Source: Georgenia yuyongxinii
Lineage (GTDB): Bacteria > Actinomycetota > Actinomycetes > Actinomycetales > Actinomycetaceae
Assembly: GCF_006352065.1 (NCBI RefSeq)
Contig: NZ_CP040915.1
Coordinates: 434,001 to 498,000, forward strand
Reading direction: 5' to 3'
Length of the DNA stretch: 64,000 nt
Shown: positions 54,172 to 62,841 of the stretch, one piece after another
Layout of the letters: every line of letters begins with the position of its first letter
Numbering within the stretch: the stretch's first letter is position 1
The notes under the pieces: model-generated
Database searches by the model: none
The model's input: the letters and a program-made list of their open reading frames with translations, nothing else
What the model was told of the DNA's origin: nothing
Translations under genes and position numbers: made by a program

Positions 54172-54795
54172 GTGCATGGAGGGTCCGGACACTCCGGCAA
54201 CGGGTGCCTCTTTGCGCCCACGCGGGACTCGCAGGACCAGTGACGGCCCATCCGTGGCGGTGTGCCGGAATGGCCGGGCTCCGCGTTCTCTGCTCAGCTC
54301 CCGGCGTGCTGTAATCGTCGGAGACACACACGGCGAAGTGCGGCCACCTCGACGCGCGCAGTGCTAACGTCCGCCCACCCGTGGCGAATCGCCGCCATTG
54401 CCGTGCTGATATACCGAACGGACCGGCATGTCACTGCTCGGCTGCGTGCGGCAGGTTCGGCCGGACATTCTTTGCCGCTCCGGCATAGTCGCTGGGACGG
54501 GCCGCCTCGAGCACCGACGTAAGTCGAGCGCTATTGGTCGGCTGCTGGCGAGGCCGGCCAGCTCATGGACCGCAGCAGGACTCGTATTCGCAGCGAAGTG
54601 CCGTTCGCTCGCCGGCCAGAGGCGGAGGAAGGCCCGGCACGGGCGTAGGTGCGGTGCCCGGCGCCGTCGGTGTGAGCGGCGCCCACACCAGGCTTCCCGC
54701 CGCCGCCGCCCCGTGAGCTCCCCCGTGAATGCTCTCGGCGCCGTTGTCGCCCGGCAGCTCCGCGAGCGGCGCACAGCGCCACGTACACTCGCCGG
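54172..54795. other. Intergenic region without a convincing gene
   Basis: This is the longest non-coding stretch in the window. It has a lower GC share than its surroundings in places (for example the GCTGATATACCG area near 54400). Open frames across it translate to Arg/Ala-rich low-complexity sequence without good starts. It ends in TACACT at 54784-54789, the -10-like element of the following small gene. No tRNA, array or strong hairpin seen. Confidence 0.5.
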
Positions 54796-54951
54796 GTGGA
54801 CTTCCTCGTGGCTCTGATCCCCTCCATCGGGGTGGGAATTCTGTTCTTCATCGTCATCCGAGCGCTGGTGAACGCGGACCGCAATGAACGTGCGGCGCGC
54901 AAGCGACTCGAGGAGGAGGACGCCAGAAAGGCCGCCCGCGAGGAGGGTTAG
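54796..54951 (+). CDS. Small membrane protein upstream of lsr2, 51 residues
   Basis: The 51-codon frame reads MDFLVALIPSIGVGILFFIV..., with one N-terminal helix (about residues 3-24), then a highly charged helix rich in Arg, Glu and Ala (NERAARKRLEEEDARKAARE). TACACT ends 6 bases before the GTG start, a leaderless pattern. Similar short membrane proteins precede lsr2 in related actinobacteria, to my recollection. The layout, one helix plus a coiled-coil-like tail, suggests a cytoplasmic-facing protein-binding role. Function is unknown. Confidence 0.8.
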   Translation: MDFLVALIPSIGVGILFFIVIRALVNADRNERAARKRLEEEDARKAAREEG

Positions 54952-55099
54952 TTCCTCCACCGTGGCCGCTGGTTTCATCCTTCTTCCGTCCTTAAGGTGA
55001 CAATTCCTCCCGCGACAATTACGCTTTCATCAAGCGTGATCGTGTTGACGCGCCTCACGGGAGATTCCTCCCGGGAATGCCCGAGAAGAAAGACACACC

Positions 55100-55429
55100 A
55101 TGGCGCAGAAGGTTCAAGTCACCCTCGTCGACGACATCGACGGTTCGCCCGCTGACGAGACCGTCACCTTTGCCCTCGACGGGATCAGCTACGAGATCGA
55201 CCTGACCGAACGGCACGCGAGCGCGCTGCGCGAGTCTTTCGCAGAATGGGTCGGCCATGCCCGCCGCTCCGGTGGTCGCAAGATTTCCGCCAAGCGGTCC
55301 ACGGGGGGCCGGAGCGATGCCGCGGACGCCGGCAAGGTACGTGAGTGGGCACGCCAGCAGGGCTACGAGGTCTCCGAGCGTGGCCGCATCTCGGCCGAGA
55401 TCCGCGAGGCCTACGACAAGGCCCACTGA
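55100..55429 (+). CDS. lsr2: Lsr2 nucleoid-associated protein
   Basis: The 109-residue H-NS-like protein has an N-terminal dimerisation domain (KVQVTLVDDIDGSPADETVTFALDGISYEIDL) and a C-terminal AT-hook-like DNA-binding helix with SERGRISAEIREAY, where RGR enters the minor groove. It binds AT-rich DNA and silences foreign genes. The ATG follows GAGAAG. It has its own strong terminator. Length and both domains match the family. Confidence 0.96.
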   Translation: MAQKVQVTLVDDIDGSPADETVTFALDGISYEIDLTERHASALRESFAEWVGHARRSGGRKISAKRSTGGRSDAADAGKVREWARQQGYEVSERGRISAEIREAYDKAH

Positions 55430-55560
55430 GTCGGGTTCGTCCGGTGAGGTGAGCCGGCCACCCGGTGACCGAGCGCCCGGTGAGGTGACCCGGCGCGCCC
55501 GCCCACCTCATCGCCACCGGAGATCCACGCCTGCCCCGCGGTCAGGCTCTGCCCGAGACA

Positions 55561-55596
55561 CGAAGGCCCGCCTCGCGTGCGCGAGGCGGGCCTTCG
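55561..55596. terminator. Hairpin terminator between lsr2 and secreted esterase gene
   Basis: A 17-bp perfect stem CGAAGGCCCGCCTCGCG and complement with a TG loop lies between two converging genes, so it can serve both. Confidence 0.88.
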
Positions 55597-55653
55597 TCGG
55601 TGGTTCGACTCGGCGGCAGCTGCTGCCGCTGGGTCAGCGGTCGAGACGCTGGC

Positions 55654-56856
55654 TCAGCGGTCGAACAGGCGCATGACCCACTCGAGGACGAGTCGCTGGA
55701 ACCGGCCGAGCCGGTCCGCCGGGCCGGCGTCGTCCGTGCTGTCCGTCGCCTTGTCGCGGTCGGGGCGCTGCGCAGGCTCGGGGACCGTCACCGCGTCGTC
55801 GGCCTCGGCCGGCTCGGTGGTGGGGGTCTCGGTGGTGGCGCCGCCAGGTGCGGTGGCCTCGCCGGGCGTCGCAGGCGTCGGAGCGCTGCCGGAGCCGCCG
55901 CGAGGGGGCGTGGACTCGTTCGGGGTGTCGGTCCCAGCCGTGGGCGCCTCGGTCACCGGAGCGGGCGCCGGGGCTGGAGCGGGCGCCGGGGCCGGAGCGG
56001 GCGCCGGGGCCGGCGCAGGTGCGGGGGCGGGCGCCGGGGAGGCGGCGCTGCCGCCGTCGTGCAGGTCGAGCTGCCGGCCGACCACGGGGCCGAACGTGCC
56101 CGAGAGGCTGTGCGTCACGCCGGCAGGCGTCTCCAGCGACGTGGCGAAGCCCTGTCCCTGGTACCACGCCGAGCCGCGCTTGGCGTCGGCGAGGGCGTTG
56201 TAGCCGTCGCGACCGTCGTCGGCCTGTCCGGTGTACCAGTGCATCGGGAAGTCGCCCCGAAGCCCGGCGTCGAAGCCGCTGGCCGACACCCGCGGAGACC
56301 CGCCGCCACCGAAGACGACCGAGCCGCCGCCGTCGATGAGGTTGGAGCTGGAGGGCAGGAAGAACTGAGTGATGAACTGGCTGCCGCCGGAGTAGCCCAC
56401 GAGCCAGACGCGCTCGGTGTCGATGTCGTACTGGGCGTACAGCTTCGCCACGAGGTCGCGCACGTACGCGGCGTTGGCGCTGCCCTCCTCCCACCAGGTG
56501 ATAGAGCCGGACTTGTCCGGAGAGAGCACCGGCACCGTGATCATGTCGTGCTCGCGCGCCTGCGCGACGATGCCCTCCGAGCCGCCGAGGGAGTACGGCG
56601 ACGACGGGTTCTTGAACTCGTGTGCCCCGTCGCCGTGGAACTGCAGGACCAGGCCGGCGGGCCGGTCGGCCGGCACGCCGGAGGCGTACACGTGGTACTT
56701 CGAGGAGAGCCCGTTCGAGGCGGTGAAGGAGACGTTGGTCTGGTCGGAGAACGCCCCGCCGTTGCCGCCGGTGGAGGCGGAGGCAGGGATCGCGGTGAAT
56801 GCCACCGCCGCGGTGGTACCGGCGGCGGCGAGCAGCCCGATGGCGCGCTTGAGCAC
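55654..56856 (-). CDS. Secreted alpha/beta-hydrolase (esterase/PHB-depolymerase-like) with low-complexity linker
   Basis: The 400-residue protein has a signal peptide (KRAIGLLAAAGTTAAVAFTAIPASAS), a catalytic domain with VLQFHGDGAHEF (oxyanion hole) and VWLVGYSGGSQF (nucleophile Ser). A repeated Pro-Ala linker of about 30 residues follows, then a Thr/Pro/Glu-rich stretch and a C-terminal amphipathic helix (RFQRLVLEWVMRLFDR). The linker suggests a tethered or wall-spanning domain. The GTG at 56856, 8 bases after GGAG, is preferred over a longer frame that lacks a signal peptide. The substrate is unknown. Confidence 0.82.
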   Translation of the reverse strand: MLKRAIGLLAAAGTTAAVAFTAIPASASTGGNGGAFSDQTNVSFTASNGLSSKYHVYASGVPADRPAGLVLQFHGDGAHEFKNPSSPYSLGGSEGIVAQAREHDMITVPVLSPDKSGSITWWEEGSANAAYVRDLVAKLYAQYDIDTERVWLVGYSGGSQFITQFFLPSSSNLIDGGGSVVFGGGGSPRVSASGFDAGLRGDFPMHWYTGQADDGRDGYNALADAKRGSAWYQGQGFATSLETPAGVTHSLSGTFGPVVGRQLDLHDGGSAASPAPAPAPAPAPAPAPAPAPAPAPAPAPVTEAPTAGTDTPNESTPPRGGSGSAPTPATPGEATAPGGATTETPTTEPAEADDAVTVPEPAQRPDRDKATDSTDDAGPADRLGRFQRLVLEWVMRLFDR

Positions 56857-57043
56857 GAAAACAGCTCCAGGGGGGTCAGGACCCGCGGTCGGCAGGTCAC
56901 GAAATAGTAACGGTCCTGACGTTAACCCGACGGATGTCGAAATCCCAAGCGGGTGGTCGCTGTCCGGTCGGTGAGCGATGTCTCGTCTCGGCGGCCCGGA
57001 GGTCCCCGGGCCGCCGTGGGCGGCGGATGGGAGAATGTCCGGC

Positions 57044-57781
57044 ATGACCTACACGCTGGTACTGCTCCGCCACGGCGAGAGCGAGTGGAACGCCAAGAAC
57101 CTGTTCACGGGCTGGGTCGACGTGCCCCTGTCCGAGAAGGGCACCGAGGAGGCCAAGCGCGGCGGGCAGCTGCTCGTCGACGCCGGCGTCCTGCCCGACG
57201 TCGTCCACACCTCCCTGCTGCGGCGCGCCATCATGACCGCCAACCTCTCCCTCGACGAGGCCGACCGGCACTGGATCCCGGTCAAGCGCGACTGGCGCCT
57301 GAACGAGCGCCACTACGGCGCGCTCCAGGGCAAGAACAAGAAGGAGATCCGCGACGAGTACGGGGAGGAGCAGTTCATGCAGTGGCGCCGCTCCTACGAC
57401 GCGCCGCCGCCCGAGATCGAGCTCGGCTCGAAGTGGTCCCAGGACGCCGACCCCCGCTACGCCGGTGAGCCGATCCCGCGCAGCGAGTGCCTCAAGGACG
57501 TCCTCGAGCGCGCCATGCCGTACTGGGAGGGCGAGATCGTGCCCGACCTCAAGGCGGGCAAGTCCGTCCTCGTGGCCGCGCACGGCAACTCCCTGCGCGC
57601 GATCATCAAGCACCTCGACGGCGTCTCCGACGAGGCGATCGCCGGGCTGAACGTCCCGACGGGCATCCCGCTCCTCTACGAGCTCGACGAGAACCTTCGC
57701 CCCACGGTCCCCGGTGGTACGTACCTCGACCCCGAGGCCGCCAAGGCTGCTATCGCCGCCGTCGCCAACCAGGGCAAGTAA
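57044..57781 (+). CDS. gpmA: 2,3-bisphosphoglycerate-dependent phosphoglycerate mutase
   Basis: The 245-residue glycolytic enzyme starts [19 protein letters not shown] with the phospho-His at residue 10. It has [30 protein letters not shown], and the second His in [17 protein letters not shown]. This is the dPGM type needed for 3- to 2-phosphoglycerate interconversion. The neighbours phoU, senX3 and regX3 match the conserved gpm1-senX3-regX3 order in actinobacteria. An ATG three codons upstream (57035) is an alternative start. Confidence 0.95.
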   Translation: MTYTLVLLRHGESEWNAKNLFTGWVDVPLSEKGTEEAKRGGQLLVDAGVLPDVVHTSLLRRAIMTANLSLDEADRHWIPVKRDWRLNERHYGALQGKNKKEIRDEYGEEQFMQWRRSYDAPPPEIELGSKWSQDADPRYAGEPIPRSECLKDVLERAMPYWEGEIVPDLKAGKSVLVAAHGNSLRAIIKHLDGVSDEAIAGLNVPTGIPLLYELDENLRPTVPGGTYLDPEAAKAAIAAVANQGK

Positions 57782-57835
57782 GCGCGACGGCGCCGCCCGC
57801 TCCCAGCGGACGCGGACGACGCCGTCGCTTCAGCA

Positions 57836-57875
57836 CGAAGGCCCCCGCACCGCCTCGGCGGTACGGGGGCCTTCG
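57836..57875. terminator. Hairpin terminator between gpmA and phoU
   Basis: CGAAGGCCCCCG pairs with CGGGGGCCTTCG, with an inner ACCGCC/GGCGGT extension; it lies between two converging genes. Confidence 0.88.
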
Positions 57876-57903
57876 TCGGCTCTTGGCCGGGTCGGTCTCG
57901 GGC

Positions 57904-58593
57904 TCAGCGCGCCTCGTCGGACGGTGCGGACTCGTGGGGCACCCGCACCGCGTTGCTCGTGTCACCGGTCACCAGGTACGAGATCCGCCTGGCCACGGAG
58001 ACGCCGTGGTCACCGAAGCGCTCCAGGTAGCGCCCCAGCAGCACGGAGTCCACGATCTCCTGCCGCGTGAGCTCCTGAGAGTCGTCGAGGACCACCTGGA
58101 AGGAGTCCCGGTGGAGCGCGTCGAGGATCTCGTCCTCCTGCTCCACCGCGGCGGCCAGGTTCATGTCGCGGGTCTCGAGCAGCTGGTGCACCTGCGTGCC
58201 GACCTTGGTGGCCTGCGCCCCCATCTTGTCCAGGATGTCCTTCATCGGGCCGGACACGGCCGGCTCGGGGTAGCGCCCGCGCGCGACGTAGGCCAGGTGC
58301 CGGGCCAGGTCGCCCATGCGCTCGAGGGTCGCGGAGAGCTGCAGGCCCGAGACCACCACGCGCAGGTCGGTCGCGACCGGAGCCTGCCGGGCGAGCAGCG
58401 AGATCCCCAGGTCGTCGATCTTGTTCTCGAGGGCGTCGATCGCGTTGTCCGCGTCGATCACCTGCTCGGCGAGGGTGAGGTCGGCGACCTTCAGGGCGGT
58501 CGCAGCCTGCTCGATCGCGGTGGCCACGTGGCCGGCCATCGTGACCAGGCTCTCGCCCAGCTCCTGCATCTCCTGCTTGAAAATTTCGCGCAC
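57904..58593 (-). CDS. phoU: Phosphate-signalling protein PhoU
   Basis: The 229-residue protein has two PhoU three-helix repeats (LGESLVTMAGHVATAIEQAATAL, then VHQLLETRDMNLAAAVEQEDEILDALH), with the metal-binding E/D-rich patterns DADNAIDALENKIDDLG and ERFGDHGVSVARR. It links the Pst phosphate transporter to the SenX3 kinase and represses the Pho response when phosphate is high. The GTG at 58593 has GAGGATGAC ahead. It is divergent from senX3 across 156 bp containing GGTRAAC repeats. Confidence 0.95.
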   Translation of the reverse strand: MREIFKQEMQELGESLVTMAGHVATAIEQAATALKVADLTLAEQVIDADNAIDALENKIDDLGISLLARQAPVATDLRVVVSGLQLSATLERMGDLARHLAYVARGRYPEPAVSGPMKDILDKMGAQATKVGTQVHQLLETRDMNLAAAVEQEDEILDALHRDSFQVVLDDSQELTRQEIVDSVLLGRYLERFGDHGVSVARRISYLVTGDTSNAVRVPHESAPSDEAR

Positions 58594-58682
58594 GTCATCC
58601 TCACCTCGTTGCGGCCCGGCTGGCGGGCACATCTCTGCCTACCGTAGCCAAGCGGTCGGGGATGCACACGGCGTAACGCGCA

Positions 58683-58722
58683 GGTAAACGGACGAGGTCC
58701 GACCGGGGGTGGCTCGGTGAAC
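58683..58722. promoter_or_regulatory. Candidate Pho box between phoU and senX3
   Basis: GGTAAAC (58683-58689) and GGTGAAC (58716-58722), reverse of the actinobacterial GTTCACC half-site, lie 33 bp apart, that is three 11-bp steps, in the divergent promoter region. The steps between them match poorly (GAGGTCC, GGGGGTG), so this is tentative. Confidence 0.35.
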
Positions 58723-58749
58723 TCGGCCACGCGGGCCTAACCTGCCTGC

Positions 58750-60033
58750 GTGGACCAGATGTGGCAGCTCGTGGGGATCGTGCTGCTCGGCCTGCTCGTC
58801 GTGGCGGTGGGGGTGCTGGCGTTCCGGCTGAGCGAGCGCGAGCAGCGGCGGGGCCCGCGGGGGGAGCCGAGCATGGAGGACGACGTCGTCTCCGTGCTGT
58901 CCGTGCTGCCCCAGAGCGTCGTCGTGCTCGAGCCCGACGACGACGTGCTGCGCGCCTCCGCGTCCGCCTACGGCTTCGGCCTGGTCCGCAACGACACCCT
59001 GGCCCACCCCGAGGTGCGCGACATGGTCGCCGCGGTGCGCCGCGACGGCCACATCCGCGACGCGGAGCTCACCCTCACCCGCGGGCCCGTCGAGGGCGCC
59101 GGCACCCTGCGCATGCAGGTCCGGGTCGCACCGCTCAAGGGTGACCGCATGCTCGTGCTCGCCGAGGACCGCACGGCCGCCCGCCGGGTGGAGGAGATGC
59201 GCCGCGACTTCGTCGCCAACGTCTCCCACGAGCTGAAGACACCGGTCGGGGCGCTGTCGCTGCTCGCCGAGACCGTGGCCGACAGCGCCGACGAGCCGGA
59301 CACCGTGCGCCACTTCGCCGGCCGCATGGGCAAGGAGTCACGCCGGCTCGCGGCACTGGTCCAGGAGATCATCGAGCTCTCCCGGCTGCAGGAGCCCGAC
59401 GCACTCGTCGAGCCCGAGCTGGTCGCGGTGGACGACGTCGTCGCCGAGGCGGTGGACCGGGTGCGCGTGGAGGCCCAGTCCCGCACGCTCACGCTCGTCC
59501 TCGGCGGGGCGAAGGACCTGCGGGTCTACGGCGACGCCGCGCTGCTCACGACGGCGGTGCGCAACCTGCTGGACAACGCGATCCGGTACGCCCCTCCGTC
59601 GTCGCGGGTGTCGGTGGGGGTCTCGCGCGCGGACGCCCTGGTGCGGATCGCCGTCGTCGACCAGGGCCCGGGCATCCCCGAGGACCAGCGCGAGCGGGTG
59701 TTCGAGCGGTTCTACCGCCTCGACGCCGCCCGGTCCCGCGACACCGGGGGGTCCGGCCTGGGCCTGAGCATCGTCAAGCACATCGCCAACGACCACGGCG
59801 GCCGGGTGGAGATCTGGTCCACCCTGGGCAAGGGCTCGACGTTCACGCTCGTGCTGCCCGAGGCCTACGGGTCGGCCACACCGGACGAGGCGGACGGCGA
59901 CGGGGCGGCCCGGGCCGGCAAGGCCGGGGGCACCGGGACCGAGCACGCCAAGGAGGGGGCGGCACCTGCCGCGCCCGAGCAGATCACGGACGCGGGCAAG
60001 CGGCCCGGTCGCGCCATGGAGGAAACACGCTGA
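58750..60033 (+). CDS. senX3: Phosphate-sensing histidine kinase SenX3
   Basis: The 427-residue kinase has one N-terminal helix (LVGIVLLGLLVVAVGVLAF), a PAS-like domain (about 45-145), the DHp His at about residue 160 in ANVSHELKTPVGALS, and HATPase_c boxes NLLDNAIRYAPP, VDQGPGIPEDQRERVFERFYR and GGSGLGLSIVKHIA. A polar C-terminal tail follows. It phosphorylates RegX3 when phosphate is low. TAACCT six bases before the GTG suggests a leaderless mRNA. The regX3 start lies one base after its stop. Confidence 0.96.
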   Translation: MDQMWQLVGIVLLGLLVVAVGVLAFRLSEREQRRGPRGEPSMEDDVVSVLSVLPQSVVVLEPDDDVLRASASAYGFGLVRNDTLAHPEVRDMVAAVRRDGHIRDAELTLTRGPVEGAGTLRMQVRVAPLKGDRMLVLAEDRTAARRVEEMRRDFVANVSHELKTPVGALSLLAETVADSADEPDTVRHFAGRMGKESRRLAALVQEIIELSRLQEPDALVEPELVAVDDVVAEAVDRVRVEAQSRTLTLVLGGAKDLRVYGDAALLTTAVRNLLDNAIRYAPPSSRVSVGVSRADALVRIAVVDQGPGIPEDQRERVFERFYRLDAARSRDTGGSGLGLSIVKHIANDHGGRVEIWSTLGKGSTFTLVLPEAYGSATPDEADGDGAARAGKAGGTGTEHAKEGAAPAAPEQITDAGKRPGRAMEETR

Positions 60034-60034
60034 T

Positions 60035-60727
60035 ATGACCACCATCCTGCTCGTCGAGGACGAGGAGTCCTACCGCGAACCGCTCACGTTCAAGCTCGAG
60101 CGTGACGGCTTCGAGGTGGTGCCGGTGGCCGACGGGCTCAACGCCCTGACCGCGTTCGACCGCGGCGGCATCGACGTCGTGCTGCTCGACCTCATGCTCC
60201 CGGGTCTGTCCGGCACCGAGGTGTGCCGGCAGCTGCGCCAGCGCGGCAACGTGCCGGTCATCATGCTCACCGCGAAGGACAGCGAGATCGACAAGGTCGT
60301 CGGGCTGGAGCTCGGCGCGGACGACTACGTCACCAAGCCGTACTCCTACCGCGAGCTCGTCGCCCGCGTGCATGCCGTGCTGCGCCGCACCGGCGTCGGG
60401 GACGACCTCGACGAGCCCGCGGTGCTGGCCGTCGGGCGGGTGCGGATGGACGTGGACCGACACGAGCTGCGGGTCGACGGCGAGCCGGTCGCGATCCCGC
60501 TGCGCGAGTTCGAGCTGCTCGAGCTCTTTCTGCGCAACCCCGACCGGGTGCTCACCCGTGGGCAGCTCATCGACCGGGTCTGGGGGTCCAACTACGTCGG
60601 CGACACCAAGACGCTCGACGTCCACGTCAAGCGGGTGCGCGCGAAGATCGAAGAGGACCCGTCGCGGCCCACGATGCTGCAGACGGTGCGCGGCCTGGGG
60701 TACAAGCTGATCTCCCCGTCGGTCTAG
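60035..60727 (+). CDS. regX3: Phosphate-response regulator RegX3
   Basis: The 230-residue OmpR/PhoB-type regulator has a receiver domain (VEDEESYREPL, phospho-acceptor D52 in VVLLDLMLPGLSG, Lys in DDYVTKPYS) and a winged helix C-terminal domain (ELFLRNPDRVLTRGQLIDRVWG, LDVHVKRVRAKIEEDPSRP, TVRGLGYKL). It activates phosphate-starvation genes. It is co-transcribed with senX3. The PhoU gene is divergent, so the three make one phosphate module. Confidence 0.96.
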   Translation: MTTILLVEDEESYREPLTFKLERDGFEVVPVADGLNALTAFDRGGIDVVLLDLMLPGLSGTEVCRQLRQRGNVPVIMLTAKDSEIDKVVGLELGADDYVTKPYSYRELVARVHAVLRRTGVGDDLDEPAVLAVGRVRMDVDRHELRVDGEPVAIPLREFELLELFLRNPDRVLTRGQLIDRVWGSNYVGDTKTLDVHVKRVRAKIEEDPSRPTMLQTVRGLGYKLISPSV

Positions 60728-60826
60728 CTGCGCCAGAGCGCCCAGGCCCAGCGGGCCGGGACGACGGGAGGCGCGCTCCCGCCGTCGGGCGTGCTGACGA
60801 CGCCGTGCGGCGGCACCACCTACCGG

Positions 60827-61294
60827 TCAGGCCTGACCGAGGACCTCGTCGTACGGGGGGATGGTGCCGTCGAGCACCGGCACGGACACGCTGATCTGGG
60901 CGCCATCCTCCAAACCCACGGTGGAGGGGAGGAGTCCGCCGGGCGCGACGTCGACGGACGCGATCCGCACGCCGTCGTCGAGCAGGTTGGCGGTCTTGCC
61001 GGCCGGCACCCGCACCGGGACCCCGTTGCCCTCGCCGAGGCTCAGCGTGACGAGCGCGTTCTCCCTGGAGCGGTTGACGACGGCGCCGACCACGTGGCCC
61101 TCGCCGCCCTCGCTCTCGGTCAGCACCATGAGGTTCTCGACGACGACGCCGTCCGCGACCTCGACGCGGATGCCGTCGCTGGGCGCGTACTCCATCTGCG
61201 TGGTGATCGGGTTCGCGACCGAGCACCCGGCCAGGACGAGCGCGGCGCCGAGCATCGTGGCGGCGATGGCGGAACGGCGGATGGTGCGGGCCAC
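60827..61294 (-). CDS. Lipoprotein of unknown function (DUF461/PCu_AC-like position)
   Basis: The 155-residue protein has a lipoprotein signal peptide (SAIAATMLGAALVLAGC) with lipobox LAGC and a mature beta-rich domain containing YAPSDGIRVEVADGVVVENLMVLTE, NRSRENALVTLSLGEG and VRVPAGKTANL. This pattern resembles secreted 'NRTDQPVTVTL'-type domains of actinobacterial lipoproteins beside regX3/carD. The GTG at 61294 has GAAGGAG 8 bases ahead. It is anchored outside the membrane; the ligand, perhaps a metal, is unproven. Confidence 0.82.
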   Translation of the reverse strand: MARTIRRSAIAATMLGAALVLAGCSVANPITTQMEYAPSDGIRVEVADGVVVENLMVLTESEGGEGHVVGAVVNRSRENALVTLSLGEGNGVPVRVPAGKTANLLDDGVRIASVDVAPGGLLPSTVGLEDGAQISVSVPVLDGTIPPYDEVLGQA

Positions 61295-61517
61295 GGAAGG
61301 TCTCCTTCGTCGTTTCTGCTGCGGGCGCGCCGCAGCGCGGCGGCCTCCCAGGGGGAGATTACCGGAGGAACTCAACGCCGCAGCCCCACCGCAGGCGTGT
61401 CCGCCGAGCCCGGCGCTGCCGCATAGTTCCGCGCCGCGTGGGCGGTGGCGGGCCGTGTCGACCGGCCACACGTGTCTATTCGCTCACGAGCCGCAGAAAT
61501 CCGCCATTTCCGCGTGC

Positions 61518-61523
61518 TAGAAT
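61518..61523 (+). promoter_or_regulatory. carD promoter -10 element
   Basis: TGCTAGAAT gives an extended -10 (TAGAAT) 33 bases before the carD ATG, with a leader containing GAGGGAG as ribosome-binding site. No clear -35 is seen, typical for CarD/RbpA-dependent promoters. Confidence 0.65.
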
Positions 61524-61556
61524 AGGGGCCTTCACGACCTGAGGGAGCACCCAGAC

Positions 61557-62039
61557 ATGACCTTCGCTGTCGGCGAGACCGTTGTCTATCCGCATCACGG
61601 CGCGGCGCTGATCGAGGATATCTCTACCCGGACCATCCGCGGAGAAGAAAAGCTCTACCTGCACCTGCGTGTCGCGCAGGGTGACCTGACCATCCAGGTT
61701 CCCGCCGAGAACGTCGACCTCGTCGGTGTCCGCGACGTCGTCGGTACCGAGGGTCTGGAGAAGGTCTTCGAGGTGCTGCGCGCCCCGTACACCGAGGAGC
61801 CCACCAACTGGTCGCGCCGCTACAAGGCGAACGTCGAGAAGATTGCCTCCGGCGACATCATCAAGGTCGCCGAGGTCGTCCGGGACCTCTCCCGTCGCGA
61901 CACCGACCGCGGCCTGTCCGCGGGCGAGAAGCGCATGCTCGCCAAGGCCCGTCAGATCCTCGTCTCCGAGCTCGCCCTGGCGGAGAAGACCGAGGAGGTC
62001 AAGGCCGAGGCCATGCTCGACGAGGTCCTCGCGTCCTGA
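61557..62039 (+). CDS. carD: RNA polymerase-binding transcription factor CarD
   Basis: The 160-residue protein has an N-terminal RNA-polymerase-interacting Tudor-like domain ([33 protein letters not shown]) and a C-terminal helical DNA-binding domain with [17 protein letters not shown], containing the Trp that wedges into the open bubble. It stabilises open complexes at many promoters including rRNA. GAGGGAG precedes the ATG by about 9 bases. IspD follows after a stem-loop, as in mycobacteria. Confidence 0.96.
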   Translation: MTFAVGETVVYPHHGAALIEDISTRTIRGEEKLYLHLRVAQGDLTIQVPAENVDLVGVRDVVGTEGLEKVFEVLRAPYTEEPTNWSRRYKANVEKIASGDIIKVAEVVRDLSRRDTDRGLSAGEKRMLAKARQILVSELALAEKTEEVKAEAMLDEVLAS

Positions 62040-62062
62040 CCCCGAGAGTGATCGACCGCAGC

Positions 62063-62094
62063 ACGCGCGTGATGGCACCGGCCGTCACGCGCGT
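62063..62094. terminator. Stem-loop between carD and ispD
   Basis: ACGCGCGTGA pairs with TCACGCGCGT across a 12-base loop, 24 bases past the carD stop and 19 bases before the ispD start. It may terminate or attenuate read-through into ispD. No T-run follows. Confidence 0.5.
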
Positions 62095-62112
62095 CGTGCG
62101 TCCGGGGGCGGC

Positions 62113-62835
62113 GTGAGCACGGCCGCCGTGCTGACCGCGGCCGGCTCGGGCACCCGGCTCGGCCGGGCGCTGCCCAAGGCGCTCGTCGAGCTCGCCGGGG
62201 TACCGCTGGTGGTGCGCGCCGCCCAGGGGCTCGCGCTGGCCCGCTGCCTGGAGCTCGTGGTCGTCACCGTGCCGCCGCACGAGGTGCGCGGCTTCCAGGC
62301 CCTGTTCCTGGGCGGGTACGTGCCCGGCACCCGCCTGGCCGCCCGCATCGTCCCGGGCGGGGCTACCCGGCAGGCCTCCGTCGCCGCCGGGCTTGCCGCA
62401 CTGCCCGACGACGTCGACGTCGTCCTGGTGCACGACGCCGCCCGCTGCCTCGCCCCGCCCGCGCTGGTGCGCAGCGTCGAGGCCGCCGTGCGGCAGGGGC
62501 ACCGCGCCGTCGTCCCCGCCCTGCCGGTGACCGACACCATCAAGGCCGTCGGGCCGGCCCACTCCAGCGGGGCGGAACCTGTCACGGCCACCGTGGACCG
62601 TGGCGCGCTTCGTGCCGTGCAGACCCCGCAGGGCTTCGACCGGGCGCTGCTCGAGGCCGCGCACGCCGCCGGGGCCGCCCGGGCCGCGGACGAGGCGGTG
62701 GCCGCGTCCGACGACGCCGGCCTGGTCGAGGCGCTCGGCGAGCCCGTGTGGGTGGTGCCCGGCCACGAGCGGGCCATGAAGATCACGACCCCGCGGGACC
62801 TCGCGCTGGCCCACCTGCTCGTGGCCGAGGGCTAA
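62113..62835 (+). CDS. ispD: 2-C-methyl-D-erythritol 4-phosphate cytidylyltransferase
   Basis: The 240-residue MEP-pathway enzyme shows AVLTAAGSGTRLGRALPKALVEL (nucleotide-binding AAGxGxR...PK), GGATRQASVAAGL, VLVHDAARCLAPPAL, and TPQGFDRALL. It converts MEP and CTP to CDP-ME for isoprenoid synthesis. The GTG start follows CGGGGGCG at 5 bases. Family length is normal. IspF lies 190 bp downstream, separated by a repeat array rather than overlapping, as the two genes often do. Confidence 0.94.
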   Translation: MSTAAVLTAAGSGTRLGRALPKALVELAGVPLVVRAAQGLALARCLELVVVTVPPHEVRGFQALFLGGYVPGTRLAARIVPGGATRQASVAAGLAALPDDVDVVLVHDAARCLAPPALVRSVEAAVRQGHRAVVPALPVTDTIKAVGPAHSSGAEPVTATVDRGALRAVQTPQGFDRALLEAAHAAGAARAADEAVAASDDAGLVEALGEPVWVVPGHERAMKITTPRDLALAHLLVAEG

Positions 62836-62841
62836 CTATCT

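Noticed and set aside
54364-54978. A ~200-codon minus-strand frame in the long intergenic region before lsr2
   Set aside because: It is Arg/Ala-rich without recognisable pattern and runs through the opposite strand of the better supported 51-residue membrane protein.
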